Program-made: the position numbers and the translations under genes
Shown: positions 11,043 through 21,780 of the stretch, one piece after another
Layout: every line of letters starts with the position of its first letter
Position numbering within the stretch: position 1 is the first letter of the stretch
The notes under the pieces: model-generated
Database searches by the model: none
The model's input: the letters and a program-made list of their open reading frames with translations, nothing else
What the model was told of the DNA's origin: nothing
Assembly: GCA_905147135.1 (NCBI GenBank)
Contig: LR990054.1
Coordinates: 11,879,001 to 11,943,000, forward strand
DNA length: 64,000 bases
DNA from: Blastobasis lacticolella
Lineage: Eukaryota; Arthropoda; Insecta; Lepidoptera; Blastobasidae
Direction of reading: 5' to 3'

Positions 11043-11389
11043 TGTGGCGTAATACGTTCTCTTTGCTCTGAACTGACTGATTTGTTGACGGTGATTGATT
11101 TGGTAACCAGGTGATAAAAAATAACAACTTCCTTCTTTAATATGCATTTCATTTGTTATGCATGTATTGTTAGCCTCTTTTACCGATTTGCGTTAAGTTG
11201 TAAACTTGTATAAGACTTTTTTTTCTGTGTAACCTGTGAAATTGAATTGTGGTGTCTCCTAATTGGCTATCCGATGTTATGCTATTATATATTTTCTTGT
11301 TGCACGCTGTGAGACATTCAAATAAAATAAAATAAAATAAAATAAACTTCAAAAAGGCAATATTATTTCTATTTAGTGTTCGAGATACA
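11043..11389 (+). repeat. 5' LTR (about 347 bp) with extra internal segment
   Basis: Begins TGTGGCGTAATACG and ends GAGATACA. Its first 95 bp and last ~44 bp are identical to the 3' LTR, but it holds about 206 bp (11138-11345) absent from the other LTR. That segment ends in (AAATA)n, like a LINE tail. Confidence 0.85.
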
Positions 11390-11410
11390 TTGGTGACCCC
11401 CGAGAAGCCA
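11390..11410 (+). promoter_or_regulatory. Putative primer-binding site
   Basis: TTGGTGACCCCCGAGAAGCC immediately follows the 5' LTR, where the tRNA primer should pair. The primer tRNA was not identified. Confidence 0.5.
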
Positions 11411-11583
11411 AGTAATTGGTGGATTGAATAGGTGGAAAGGATTGTAGTGACCAAAATTTGGCAGAATTGTTTAAATTAAACCATCGTCGTTGAGAGACGT
11501 CGTCGCTGAAAGAGGTCGGAATTTGCGTGCTACGAGTATAAATATAGTGCAAAACCGGTGAGCTTTTTTAATTATCAATAATT

Positions 11584-12424
11584 ATGGATGAAAGTAATGC
11601 TACTAACGTTGCTGGAGAGGTTTCAAGAGTAGGTGTGAGAGTACCTGCATTTTATCCAGCGGATCCAACTATGTGGTTTTCGCAAATGGAGGGTCAATTT
11701 GCACTCGCGAAAATTACATCTGATGAAACTAAGTTTTATTATGTCACCGGACAACTCGAGCCGCGATTTGCATTAGAGGTCAGAGATAAATTCATCAATC
11801 CTCCCAAGACTGACAAATATGAAATTATTAAGAAGGAGCTGATTAAACACCTTTCAGCATCACAAGAAAAGCGACTTAAGCAACTGCTAGATCATGAGGA
11901 ATTGGGTGATCGTAAACCATCACAAATTTTGCGACACCTACAGACTCTCGCTAGTCCAACTGGAGCTTCGGAATTTATTAAAACTATCTGGACTAACCGC
12001 TTACCTCCAAATATTCAAACAGTAATTGCTTCGCAGATGTCAGACCTGTCCTTGGAAAAATTGGCAGATCTTGCTGACAAAGTGCATGATATTTACTCAG
12101 ATCGCCAGTACCTCTGCCGCAACACTGCCTGCGGATCCTGTACAGCAATGAATGGCACAACAATGAATGGCTCAGCAGATAAGCGAACTTTTACGTCAAG
12201 TAGCTGCACTTACCTCACACTTAAACATAAACGGACTCAATGCTGGTCGCTCACGAGCTCGCTCGCGCTCTCGGTCTGAATTCTGGAGGAACTCAAGTAG
12301 GCCCAGGCAGCCACCGCTGAACCACCCACACTGTTTCTACCATTATACTTTTGGAACAAAAGCTAATAAATGTAAGCAGCCCTGCACTTTCAATACGGAA
12401 AACTCCAAGGGCGGTCGCAACTAG
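11584..12424 (+). pseudogene. gag: gag of the LTR element, frameshifted
   Basis: Structural polyprotein. The first frame (11584 to about 12110) starts MDESNATN and holds the capsid-like region with VPAFYPADPTMWFSQMEGQF at about residues 19-38, typical of insect gypsy Gag. A frameshift near 12110 moves the rest into another frame. A duplicated 15-bp unit near 12147-12180 adds two TGA codons. The second part has an Arg/Ser-rich stretch and a zinc-knuckle-like [18 protein letters not shown] (C-x2-H-x9-C-x3-C). It is broken, so not expected to be made as one protein. Confidence 0.85.
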
Positions 12425-13923
12425 CGGCCAACGACTGCCCTTCATCAGCAGGCCGTCTATTTGTCACAGATTGGAATACAAAAATGCAGTTTCTTGTAGA
12501 CACTGGCTGGTGCGTTTTTCCCCGATCAGCTACTAGGACGCCTTGTATAAAATCAAAATACGATCTCAATGCTGCGAATAATATTCATACTTACGGACCA
12601 GCTGAGCTAAATTTGGATCTTGGTTTAAGAAGGATATTTTCTTGGAGATTTACGATTGCAGATGTGTCACGCCCAATAGTAGGAGTAGACTTCCTCAGCT
12701 ACTACAACTTGCTCGTGGATTGTCGAAACCAGCGCTTAATTGACAGCACTACCACACTCTCAGTAGCTGCATTAGTCACAATGGATTCGGAAGAGAACGC
12801 GTCAGTGAAGGTTATCACTGGAGATTCCGAATTTTATGCTATAGTTCGCGATTATCCCGAGATAACACGCCCCCCAGGAGTACACCTACCTTATAAACAC
12901 AGCACACTGCACCACATTAGGACTATGCCTGGTCCTCCAGTTTCCAGCAAACCCCGCCGTCTCGACCCGTCTCGGATGATAGCTGCAAGAAAAGAATTCG
13001 AAGATAGGTTGTCCTCTGGTATAGCTAAACGTTCGGAGAGTGCTTGGTCCTCTCCACTCCACATGGTGAAGAAGAAGGACGGAAACTGGAGACCCTGTGG
13101 AGATTATCGCGCCTTAAATTCAAGAACGATACCGGATAGGTATCCCATCCGTTACATTCATGATTTTTCTTACCAACTGTCAGGCTGCTCAGTTTATTCT
13201 ACTATCGGTTTAGTCAAAGCCTACAACCAAATTGCTGTCAACCCCGAGGATATACAGAAAACCGCTATTACTACACCTTTTGGGTTGTACGAGTTTGAAT
13301 ATATGACCTTTGGCCTTAGGAATGCGGCGCAAACATTCCAGCGCTTTATGGATGAGGTTTTACTAGGTCGTAATTTTAGCTACGGATATATAGATGATAT
13401 TCTGGTGTTTTCTTCGTCAATTGAAGAGCACAAAGAACATTTACGACTACTTTTCGATCGCCTCAAGCAGTACGGATTGGTCGTGAACACTAGTAAATGC
13501 ATACTTGGCCAACCCGAGGTGACCTTTCTTGGATATCGCGTGTCAGCTGCTGGAACTAAACCACTTGATGCTAAAGTCCAAGCTATTCAAGAATTTCCTG
13601 TGCCAGGGACCGTCAAGCAGCTACGACGTTTCCTTGGTATGATAAACTTTTATCGTCGCTTTATACCGAATGCTGCTCAAATCCAAGCACCTCTAAACGC
13701 AATTTTGACTGGCCCCAAAATTAAAGGATCACATCCAGTAAAAATGACGCCAGATTTACAGCAAGCTTTTGACGATTGTAAAAAATCACTATCTACAGCT
13801 ACACTTCTTGCTCATCCTAATTCAGATGTAGAATTGGCTATTGTAACTGATGCTTCAGATTCAGCTATTGGAGCTGTACTATGGAAAAACGATTACAGAT
13901 GGAAAACGATTGGGAACCGTTAG
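12425..13923 (+). pseudogene. pol: pol part 1: protease and reverse transcriptase, catalytically damaged
   Basis: One frame, open from upstream of Met 12484. The protease has [10 protein letters not shown]; the DTG triad is kept but the usual two residues after it appear lost. A region with [10 protein letters not shown] follows. RT spans roughly residues 140-400 from Met 12484: the motif [16 protein letters not shown], then [11 protein letters not shown] where the first catalytic Asp is Gly (GGT at 13207-13209, residue 242), then YIDD intact at about 13387, then VTFLGYRV and the thumb/connection. The frame is lost within 13875-13915 beside a short duplicated ATGGAAAACGATT unit. Confidence 0.9.
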
Positions 13924-14219
13924 CCTTTTATTCACACAAACTCAAACCTTCGCAAAGAAAATACAGCCCCTATGATCGAGAGCTTTTGGCTATCTATGAG
14001 GCCATTAAGTACTTTCGCCATATGGTCGAAGCAAGAACTTTCACAATCTTCACCGATCACAAGCCTCTCACATATGCATTTTCTTTGAGTAAAGAAAAGT
14101 GCACTCCACGCCAGTTTAGACACTTAGGCTACATTGCTTAATTTACCATAGACCTGCGATACTTAACCGGAAAAGAAAATGTCGTAGCTGATGCTCTTTC
14201 CCGCATTGAAGAGATAACA
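13881..14219 (+). pseudogene. pol part 2: RNase H, stop codon
   Basis: In a new frame: [18 protein letters not shown], then YDRELLAIYEAIKYFRH and FTIFTDHKPLTYAF, the gypsy RNase H domain. A TAA at 14139-14141 interrupts it (consistent with a Gln codon changed by C to T). The same frame continues with LRYLTGKENVVADALSR, the usual tether before integrase. Confidence 0.88.
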
Positions 14220-15477
14220 TTGTCCATCGACTACAAAGAACTTGCACGATCTCAGGAACAGGATCCAGAGCTGCAAGCCTTAATACGAGATGGCTCGACG
14301 CTAAAGTTTAAAAAAATTACTACTATGGAAAGTCACTTGCATGTCTACTGTGATATCTCCATGCATTCACCTCGCCCGTATGTAACTTCACAATTCCGGA
14401 AGAAAGTCTTCGACATGTTGCATAATCTTCACCATCCCTGCTATTGTGCGACTGGTTACGCAGAGATTTGTGTGGCCAGGGATACGCAAAGAGTGTAGAG
14501 AGTGGTCTAGGCAATGTTTGACATGCCAAAAATGCAAAGTCTCCCGCCACACCATTGCTCCTCTCTCCACCTTCCTAACTCCCTCGTCGAGGTTCTCTCA
14601 TATCCACCTCGATATAGTAGGGCCGCTAAGTTTTTCTTCTGATTTAAGATATTGTCTTACTGTCATAGACAGATTCACTCGGCCGGAAGCATACCCTATC
14701 AAGGACATCACAGCGGAGACCTGCGCTGCCACTTTGGTGTCGGGCTGGATCGCCAGATTTGGTTGTCCCATTCGAGTGACGACAAATCGTGGTCGTCAGT
14801 TCGAGAGTCAACTGTTCAAGACTCTCACTCAACTGGTTGGTGCACGACATTTCCGCACGACCGCCTACCACCCAGCAGCTAACGACATCGTGGAGCGACT
14901 ACATCGTCAGCTGAAAGCCGCAATAATGTGCCATGATTCTGCGCAGTGGACTGAAGCCCTTCCGATGGTTCTCCTGGGTATGCGAAACACCTGGAAGGAA
15001 GATCTACGTAGTACACCAGCAGAACTCGTCTATGGCGAAACTCTTCGTTTGCCTGGAGAATTTCTTTCTCCCCTCTTTGATTTCGCGACTGCTGACATTT
15101 CTGAATATTCAGCTCGCCTTCGTTCCCATATGGCAAAACTTTCACCGAAACCTACTTCTTGGCACACTACGTCGCCATTTTATATTCCCCATGATCTTTT
15201 CAAATCTTCTCACGTTTTTCTACGTAAAGACCGTGTTCGAAAATCCTTGGAACCACCTTACGAAGGGCCTTACGACGATTGTGGAAGGCAACCAAAATTC
15301 TTTACCATAAATGTACGAGGAACAAAGACCAGCGTATCTATCGACAGACTCAAGCCCGCTTACATGATGAAAGAAACGTCGAATGCCGTCCCACAAGAAG
15401 AAATTACAACACAAAGAGAAGAAGTCAGAACACGAAGCGGCCGAAAAGTTACTTTTCCAGATTTTTATCGACCGTAG
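14220..15477 (+). pseudogene. pol part 3: integrase, frameshifted and active site changed
   Basis: The N-terminal HHCC finger begins with HNLHHP near 14424; a frameshift at about 14440-14460 moves to the frame from 14446, which holds CLTCQKC. The catalytic core has HLDIVGP (first Asp, residue 56), then [11 protein letters not shown] where the second catalytic Asp is Asn (AAT at 14785-14787, residue 114), then Glu150 in IVERLHRQ, so DD35E reads D-N-35-E. The C-terminal part ends with [11 protein letters not shown] and a basic [12 protein letters not shown] tail typical of gypsy Pol. No chromodomain is seen. Confidence 0.9.
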
Positions 15478-15488
15478 TTACGGTCTGG

Positions 15489-15500
15489 CCAGGGGGAATA
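15489..15500 (+). promoter_or_regulatory. Polypurine tract
   Basis: CCAGGGGGAATA directly before the 3' LTR; purine run typical for plus-strand priming. Confidence 0.75.
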
Positions 15501-15649
15501 TGTGGCGTAATACGTTCTCTTTGCTCTGAACTGACTGATTTGTTGACGGTGATTGATTTGGTAACCAGGTGATAAAAAATAACAACTTCCTTCTTCAACT
15601 TCAAAAAGGCAATATTATTTCTATTTAGTGTTCGAGATACTTCCCTACA
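15501..15649 (+). repeat. 3' LTR (about 149 bp)
   Basis: Starts TGTGGCGTAATACG like the 5' LTR and is identical over 95 bp, then jumps to the LTR end. Its right edge reads GAGATAC plus TTCCCTACA, 8 bases more than the 5' copy, before the TGCT duplication. Confidence 0.82.
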
Positions 15650-16120
15650 TGCTTAACAGATCAAAGCAATACTTCACGCTGATGATACAATGCTCACAAA
15701 TGGTATTGAGCCGCTGAGTCAGCAGAGGGTTTTCGCCTCCATTTGTGTGTTCTACCGCTTGTACAACGGTGTTTGTTCTGATGAACTGTTTGACATGATG
15801 CCTACAGCTGTATTCTATCATCGCACCGCTTGCCATCGACAGAGAGTTCAACCTCATACTTTGGAGCCAAATTGGTCGCGAACTGTGCGGTTTTAACGGA
15901 ACTTTTTCCCACGCACACTAAGGTTGTGGAATGAACTACCTGGAGAGGTTTTCCCTGGAGATTACAAGATGGAGTTCTTCAAGAAACGGGTAAAAAGGTT
16001 TTTACAGGGTCGGCAACGCGTTGGTGATGCCCCTGGTATTGCAAACGTAGGCTGCGGTGACTGTTTACCATCAGGCAGGCCGTAAGCTTGTTTGCCACCT
16101 TTGTGGTATAAAAAAATAAT
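15650..16120 (+). mobile_element. CR1/Jockey-like LINE, C-terminal part (3' fragment of split element)
   Basis: Begins with the right TGCT duplication (15650-15653). Reads, with frame changes, VFASICVFYRLYNGVCSDEL, YHRTACHR and FPRTLRLWNELPGEVFP then FFKKRVKRFLQGRQRVGDAP, the standard C-terminal end of lepidopteran CR1/Jockey-type LINEs, and a 3' UTR with CCATCAGGCAGGCCG and TTTGCCACC. Continues the copy begun at 10530. Confidence 0.85.
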
Positions 16121-16711
16121 GTTGTCTATAACATTTTCAATTACCCCACTTAAAATATTTTTAGTTTGGTACGACAAACCTTTAGTATAATTTACACTTT
16201 TATAAATCAACTATCAAATCACGATTCCTCCCAAACATTGAATAATTACGAGACACCGACCTCGTTAAGATAATGAACTGTTCAAGTACGATTTGATGTG
16301 CCTTGGGAATTTGCTGAACAATTTAACGCAAGAGCAGGATACAGTTGCATACTAAGATCCCGTACTGTGTCTGTTATGCCTTGTAATTAATGTCTGAGTT
16401 GCCCATAACAATACAGGTAATTATGCGAGCATCTTCATCTTGACATTCGCAATGTAATCGCCAGAACTACAGCGATCATTTGGCAATTGAGCGTGGGTGT
16501 CAAATATTAACTCCAGCTGTCCATCAAGTGACGCTTTACAAGATGATGGCTATTTTCGGCCATGTGGCAAATCATCCTTGTAATTTTGGTGACTTCACTC
16601 TGCAAATGTCATTAAATGGAATCTTGTTATGAGCCGTTGTAGATGGGGTTTTAATTTAAATATCGTCACGCTCTCTAAACTGTTCAACCAGCCTTTGGGT
16701 ACTCAGCGGAA
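16121..16711. other. Unassigned
   Basis: No gene recognised on either strand; no long frames. Confidence 0.5.
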
Positions 16712-16749
16712 GATATTGGTTAACTAGGCACACCTAGTTAACCAATATC
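16712..16749. repeat. Perfect 17-bp inverted repeat
   Basis: Arms GATATTGGTTAACTAGG and CCTAGTTAACCAATATC separated by the 4-base loop CACA. A perfect hairpin or cruciform candidate, at the edge of a family D repeat. Confidence 0.9.
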
Positions 16750-16860
16750 CACCTAGCACGAGTGGCGAGCTCGTTGACATTGAAGATTGACTAGCCCTAA
16801 AGTACGAAACGGTCACCCATCCAGTTCCCGGACATTACGATCATTGTTTAACGGTTAATA
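16750..16860 (+). repeat. Interspersed repeat family D, copy 1
   Basis: Shares AGTGGCGAGCTCGTTG and following words with 50005-50130 in the same orientation. Class unknown. Confidence 0.55.
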
Positions 16861-17138
16861 GTTAATAGTTATCGATCTCGCAAACACAATGTTAAATATA
16901 AAGATAAATTACATATCCAACCAATAATTTGAGACCAGAACTTGATCAAAGTTTAGATCTCAGCGCCTACGATCGAGATTTTAGGGCAGCAACTTGTGTG
17001 GGCCTTTTTGTACACAAGTGTTTTGTTGTGTAGAATCTAATAGAAATGGATTTGCATCTACTATTGTAAACACGGACTACGATCGTCATACAGATGGGGG
17101 CGTAAAAAAAGCGTAACAATTTACAAGAAAAACATTAC
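16861..17138. other. Unassigned
   Basis: No gene or repeat recognised. Confidence 0.4.
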
Positions 17139-17270
17139 CTTTATTTATTTATTTATTTAACCATTTATTGTCCACAAGATTGTAACGAAAGTATATGACA
17201 TAATATATCAGACACAACAGGCCAACTTATTTCTATAAAGAAATTTCTTCCAGCAAGCCTACAGCAGAGA
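17139..17270 (-). mobile_element. LINE 3' tail, TAAA-type
   Basis: On the minus strand: GTAGGCTTGCTGGAAGAAAT, then CAATAAATGGTTAAATAAAT. It matches 30020-30145 on the plus strand. A 5'-truncated LINE end with poly(A) signal and simple tail. Confidence 0.65.
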
Positions 17271-17680
17271 GATCGTGACAATTAAATGCAGTAAAGACGT
17301 GCACAGTAGCAAAACAAAGTAATGATGCTTAACTAATAATATACATAAATAAATACATACCTATCTATATACCTACATTGAAAACAAATACATATACATT
17401 CATACATACAAATACATATACATATAATACATACATATATTAGACGGATAGAGAAAGGTAGTGCTCTTTTACAAGATTCCTCCTTTTATATTATTCTGCG
17501 TAGTGTGAAACGCACAGACAGTCTACCTGTGTCACTAGCACAAGTGTGTCCGCGACAAAGCTCGCGCCGCGAGAGAGCGTTTGTCTCTTTCTCTCAATAC
17601 TAAGACGAAAGAGATAGCAATACCTATGTCTCGCTTTTTCTCGCTTATCGCGCGCGAAAGCAACTTGTGCTAGGCCTACT
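17271..17680. other. Low-complexity CATA-rich DNA and unassigned block
   Basis: 17340-17450 is degenerate CATA/CATATA repeats. 17480-17680 is less AT-rich with a 72-codon antisense frame that extends into the family C repeat; not called. Confidence 0.5.
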
Positions 17681-17930
17681 GATGGTAATATAACTGTCGC
17701 CCATAACATCTACGATTTATGCATTTAGGTTGCAGGCAACAAAAACGTAGAACCGCAGGTGCATTGCCAATGTAAGGACTAATTTGAAATGCCTCATGCC
17801 TGTAATTGTGTTGGCTACGTTATCTTTAAACTAAAACACAAAAATGTAAGCATTGTTGCTTGGCGGCAGAAATAGATGGGCGGTGGCACTCACCCAGGTG
17901 GACTACTCAGGCATGACAGAGTCGTACCAC
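17681..17930 (-). repeat. Interspersed repeat family C, copy 2
   Basis: Aligns along most of its length with 49311-49552 (TACGATTTATGCATTTAGGT and CACCCAGGTGGACT shared) and with 7295-7430 in reverse. Confidence 0.7.
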
Positions 17931-18282
17931 ATAAAATAATTAATTTAATTGTATAAAATTAATTTCGGCTTTCCAAAGCTACGTACGATTCTCAACTACT
18001 TTTATTTCATTGTCACCCTATTCCCCTGTGGAGGCACAGCCCTAACATTACGAATGCAAAGCCATTGTCAAAGCCGACAGCCCCTCATTACGGACATTTT
18101 AGATCAAGCAATCACTGAAACGAGATAAGTATTGAATTTAATAAAGGTACTCAAACACCTAAAGTGTCTGTCTTTGAAATTGGCCAAAGCGAATAAACTG
18201 CTGACAGTTCGAAATTTTGTATACTACAATGCTTCGAGTAAGTATTATCTCCTGTAAAGAGCTAGGGCTAGGTACTCGGAGT
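17931..18282. other. Unassigned
   Basis: No gene recognised. Confidence 0.4.
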
Positions 18283-18560
18283 CTCATTGCACGATCTAAT
18301 CAGGAATGAGATCCGCAAGTGAACTAAGATCACCGACATAGCCCTAAGGATTGACAAGCTTAAGTGGCCGATGGAGCAGGAAAGTTCTCAAGTGGCGACC
18401 ACGTCCCGGATGACGCGTATGCCCCCCACTAGGTGGACTGACCCAGAAGGATCCCAGGTACCAGTTCGATGCGGAAGGCACACGACAGACCTTTGTAGAG
18501 ATCTCGGGGGGTCGCCTATGCCCAGCAGTGGGTGTCTTGCGGCTGATATGACGACAAGCT
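18283..18560 (+). mobile_element. RTE-like LINE 3' end
   Basis: Translation, with frame changes, gives RNEIRK, KITDIALRIDKLKWP, PPTRWTDP and then CCCAGCAGTGGGTGTC before the stop: the C-terminal end and short tail of an RTE-type LINE. 5'-truncated and decayed. Confidence 0.7.
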
Positions 18561-19332
18561 AGGGCGTCCGTTTCAATAGAAATCTTACTGTTAACTGGAA
18601 TGTAACTTTATTGGACAGGCAAGAATCAAGACCACATTAACAACACTAGGACACTACAATTAATCGCTAATTTAAATCACTAGAACTTTTATGTAGCGGA
18701 ATGGAATAACTTCCATTATAATCCGACTTAGCTACCAGAAAAGTATATCGAGAACATACCGCATTAATCGTTGATCATTCTACGGTTTCCATAACTGGAA
18801 CCGATTGTCGAACGTTCTAGAAGCATGCTGCAAGTAGTAAGCAAGCTTGTGAGTAAGCATGCTCCGCCGGTAGATTATCATAGAGAGAAAAAAAAATTAT
18901 ACAGAACTGTAACATCAGTTTCAACATCAAAACGTTACACTACCGCTTTCAATTTTCGCCCATTATTCAAATAGCAATAAATCATAAGCGGCTCTCATAT
19001 CGTTGCGGTCTTAAATCTTCAGATTTGCCGATGCCGCGGCGTAGGTGTAACGCGCTCTATCATAAAGGAAATAAAAATGTTCAGTAGTTAAATGGGCATA
19101 TCCCAACAATTTATCATTTTCCACCGACTTGCCCCGGGGCTCGGGTCGCCTTTATCTGGCACCCATGCGGCAAGCCCAAAAGAATAATTCTTTTCTCTCA
19201 ATCCTACCAAAAAATTGATAAGCCGCAGCCGGGGGCGTCCTGTAGCCTTATGATGAATTCACAATTGGTACCGTCTGGATATGGCTTCCTTTATCAGAAT
19301 TCTGGCCGTTGACGCCCAAAATAGTCTGCGTT
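18561..19332. other. Unassigned, partly less AT-rich
   Basis: The block 19110-19330 has higher GC and no repeats that I recognise. No coding support. Confidence 0.4.
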
Positions 19333-19480
19333 GTGTCGTGATTACTTTCGAAACCTTTTCGGGAAAATCCTAATTAATATCTATGTTCCAAGCAAATTGA
19401 ATTAGTGTGTCGTGATTACGAAATTTCCAAAACCTTCCAGGAATACCTAATGAATATGTTCGAACTAAATTGAATTAGTG
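19333..19480. repeat. Diverged tandem duplication, 74-bp period
   Basis: Two adjacent copies starting GTGTCGTGATTAC (19333 and 19407) and ending AAATTGAATTAGT. Internal differences are many, so the duplication is not recent. Confidence 0.75.
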
Positions 19481-19754
19481 TATGCGGTCATTATTCCAAG
19501 CAGATTATAAATTAAAATAAAGCAGCGTATTTTTTATTATACTTCCAAATTTTATTTAAAAACACGTTCTGTTGTGAAGCACGTACCTATTGTGATGTTA
19601 AGCGCTATGAGATCCAGCCTCCCCATATTCCAATTTTTAATAAAAGTGTGCCAGCGTTCCAGTTGTTGATTGGAACGATGTCCGAAAAATACAAGAGTAA
19701 GGTATACAAAATTTAATTTACTACGTACTTACCTACAGATTGGAACAAGTAAAT

Positions 19755-19960
19755 TAATTCACACAGCGTCATCTAGCCCCAAACTAAGCAAAGCTTGTGC
19801 TGTGGGTGCTAAATAACTGATATAAGTACTAATACTTTTAGATACATTTTTATTATACAAAGAACACCTAGACCCGTAACAGAAATTGAATTTCATCATT
19901 TCCATTTCTGGGCGGCCGGGAATCGAACCGAAATCTTGCGCATAGGTCGGCGAAGAATGG
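19755..19960 (+). repeat. Interspersed repeat family F, copy 1
   Basis: Shares CACACAGCGTC, AGCAAAGCTTGT and GACCCGTAACAGAAA with 51775-51930 in opposite orientation. Confidence 0.55.
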
Positions 19961-20954
19961 GGAGTAACCCACTTTTGTAATACCTAAAGTATTACGAGTA
20001 ATTTCTATAGATACTTTAGGTACACGAATAGGTAACTTATACAATAGTTGAATAATTACATAAAAAAGTCTAAATCTTAATGGGGTCCTCCGAAAAACTT
20101 GCTGTATGGAAATGTACGTAAGGCATAGGTCTAGCTACCTACCCTTATTAAACTGACGGGTTCTTACGAGAAAGGGAACGCAACATGCAAGGGATCTTTC
20201 GGAGCCATTCCATTTCGCCAGAGCAATGAAAGTAACGGTGGTATAACATCTTTTAAATAAATGAAAAGTTTGCTTGCTCCATTTTCTTTATGGCTTCATT
20301 TCAGCACGAGGTAGGGGCAGGGCGTAAGCAAGGCGAAGGTAAAGGGCTTTGTTGTGACAATGTCGATATGTTTTCAACATTGTATGCAAATTGGGGTTTC
20401 AATCTTATGATCCGGTACGTGAAAAGTTTCGAGTGTTGTGGCCTTTGTTTCAAGTGGTTCGGTGGTTGTTTGTTAGAAGTTTGTTAGTGAACGTATCGTA
20501 GTCTATTGTTACCAATTTGTGTTACCTGTCCATTGCAATGTTCCGTGCTCAATATTTGCGAACAGTCACCTTTATTTTGCTATGGTTCTTCATAGATAAT
20601 TTCTTTACTTGTTTTCTTACTTTGTTTACATTTGTTCTGGGATTTGAAGATAAAAGGAGATTGACATAAGCGGATTATTTTTTTTAATCTTTTCTTCGAG
20701 CGAAATATTCTTGATTTTATGGTACAACTCTTACCTATATTTAATTGTATGTCAACGCTGTTGACTATAACGATGACTATACAGGTATCATTTGTGAGCA
20801 TGTTTTGTTCCATTTTTCCTCACCGTAATTTGATATATTTTTTCGTGACATTTTAGTATCATTTTACCTGGGTATCGAATCGATTGTACTATTTCCTCCT
20901 TTCTAAATTGCGTCCGAATGTATGGAGGTGGCGGATTTAGTGTGTCTATGTTTA
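19961..20954. other. Unassigned
   Basis: No gene recognised; frames at 20290-20487 (+) and 20580-20813 (-) lack support. Confidence 0.45.
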
Positions 20955-21045
20955 ATACGCTTATTATACATTCGGTGGCAGTCCATAGGTTCTGCCTACC
21001 CCACCTGTGGGACACAGGCGTGAGCTTTATGTATGTATGTGTTAC
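20955..21045 (+). mobile_element. RTE-like LINE 3' end with TATG tail
   Basis: GTGGCAGTCCATAGGTTCTG through ACACAGGCGTGAGCTTTATG and (TATG)n. Near-identical wording occurs at 28285-28355 and, reversed, at 22373-22445. Confidence 0.75.
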
Positions 21046-21404
21046 ACATTCCTAAATTCAGTGACTGAATTCAGAAACAAAAAGCGTGAGAGCAAATCAA
21101 AGTGGAATGTATTGCTCATAGAATATGGTCCATTTTTGTATCTCGGATTTTTGAAAAGCGGAGCGTCGGGATGTGTAATATGCGCATTAGGTATAGACTA
21201 CTTAATATTCTTTTGTTCTATTTTTTAGCAAAAACTTGCTCTACGTGTTATTATTTAAACAATGTGGTAATCATGGTATGTTATCACCATAAGCTAACAA
21301 CCTAATGACACTTATCCGACAATTATCCGATTGCAGTATCATAAAATGCTTTTTTAATAAAAAAAATTCTTAATTATACTAGACATACCTACGAGTATAT
21401 AATA
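21046..21404. other. Unassigned
   Basis: Short overlapping frames without recognisable content. Confidence 0.4.
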
Positions 21405-21612
21405 TAATATAGCGTTCCGGCTCTGTCTGGCATTGTCGAGCCCGGTTCGGTTGTGGTTGGCGAGGGATACGTTTATCTACAGCCATAGGGCGGTCAGCGT
21501 GTCACTGTGTGTTTCCTTCCTACTTTCCTACCCCCCTCCTTTTTGACGATTGAAAGAGATATTTAATGTCCTAATCAATAAAGAAATTTTGATTGATTGA
21601 TTGATTGAAAAT
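21405..21612 (+). mobile_element. LINE 3' end with (TTGA)n tail
   Basis: GC-richer body, then AATCAATAAAGAAATTTTGA with a poly(A) signal, then GATTGATTGATTGATTGA. Structure of a 5'-truncated non-LTR retrotransposon copy. Confidence 0.6.
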
Positions 21613-21704
21613 CTTTTTAAAGATTGACGTAAAAATATCCTCCTTGAACGACTGTTTCCGAGTATGTAATTGGAACATAAGCTATGAGTGTAGCGAGTGA
21701 GATA

Positions 21705-21780
21705 AAGCTATTGACATACCTATATACATTGTGTCACGCCTTTTCCCCGTAGGGATAGGCAGAGTTCCAGTATAACAATA
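21705..21780 (-). mobile_element. RTE-like LINE 3' tail
   Basis: TGTGTCACGCCTTTTCCCCG, then GGATAGGCAGAG: the reverse of the conserved RTE-type ending (GCCTA...GGCGTGA). Confidence 0.5.

Larger units (their letters stand above)
11043..15649 (+). mobile_element. Ty3/gypsy-type LTR retrotransposon, defective
   Basis: Complete LTR element of about 4.6 kb in a LINE. Order: 5' LTR, gag, protease, reverse transcriptase, RNase H, integrase, polypurine tract AGGGGGAA, 3' LTR. RT before integrase is the Ty3/gypsy order. No envelope gene follows integrase. Alignable LTR parts are identical, implying recent insertion, yet the body has frameshifts in gag, between RT and RNase H, and before integrase, a stop in RNase H, and substitutions at catalytic residues of RT and integrase. 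It cannot encode its own functional machinery. Lineage within gypsy is not assigned. Confidence 0.92.

Noticed and set aside
14644..15414. Several antisense and out-of-frame reading frames in the integrase region
   Set aside because: Shadows of the pol reading frame; no independent motif.
20788..21015. 75-codon antisense frame
   Set aside because: Partly the reverse of an RTE-like LINE end at 20955-21045.
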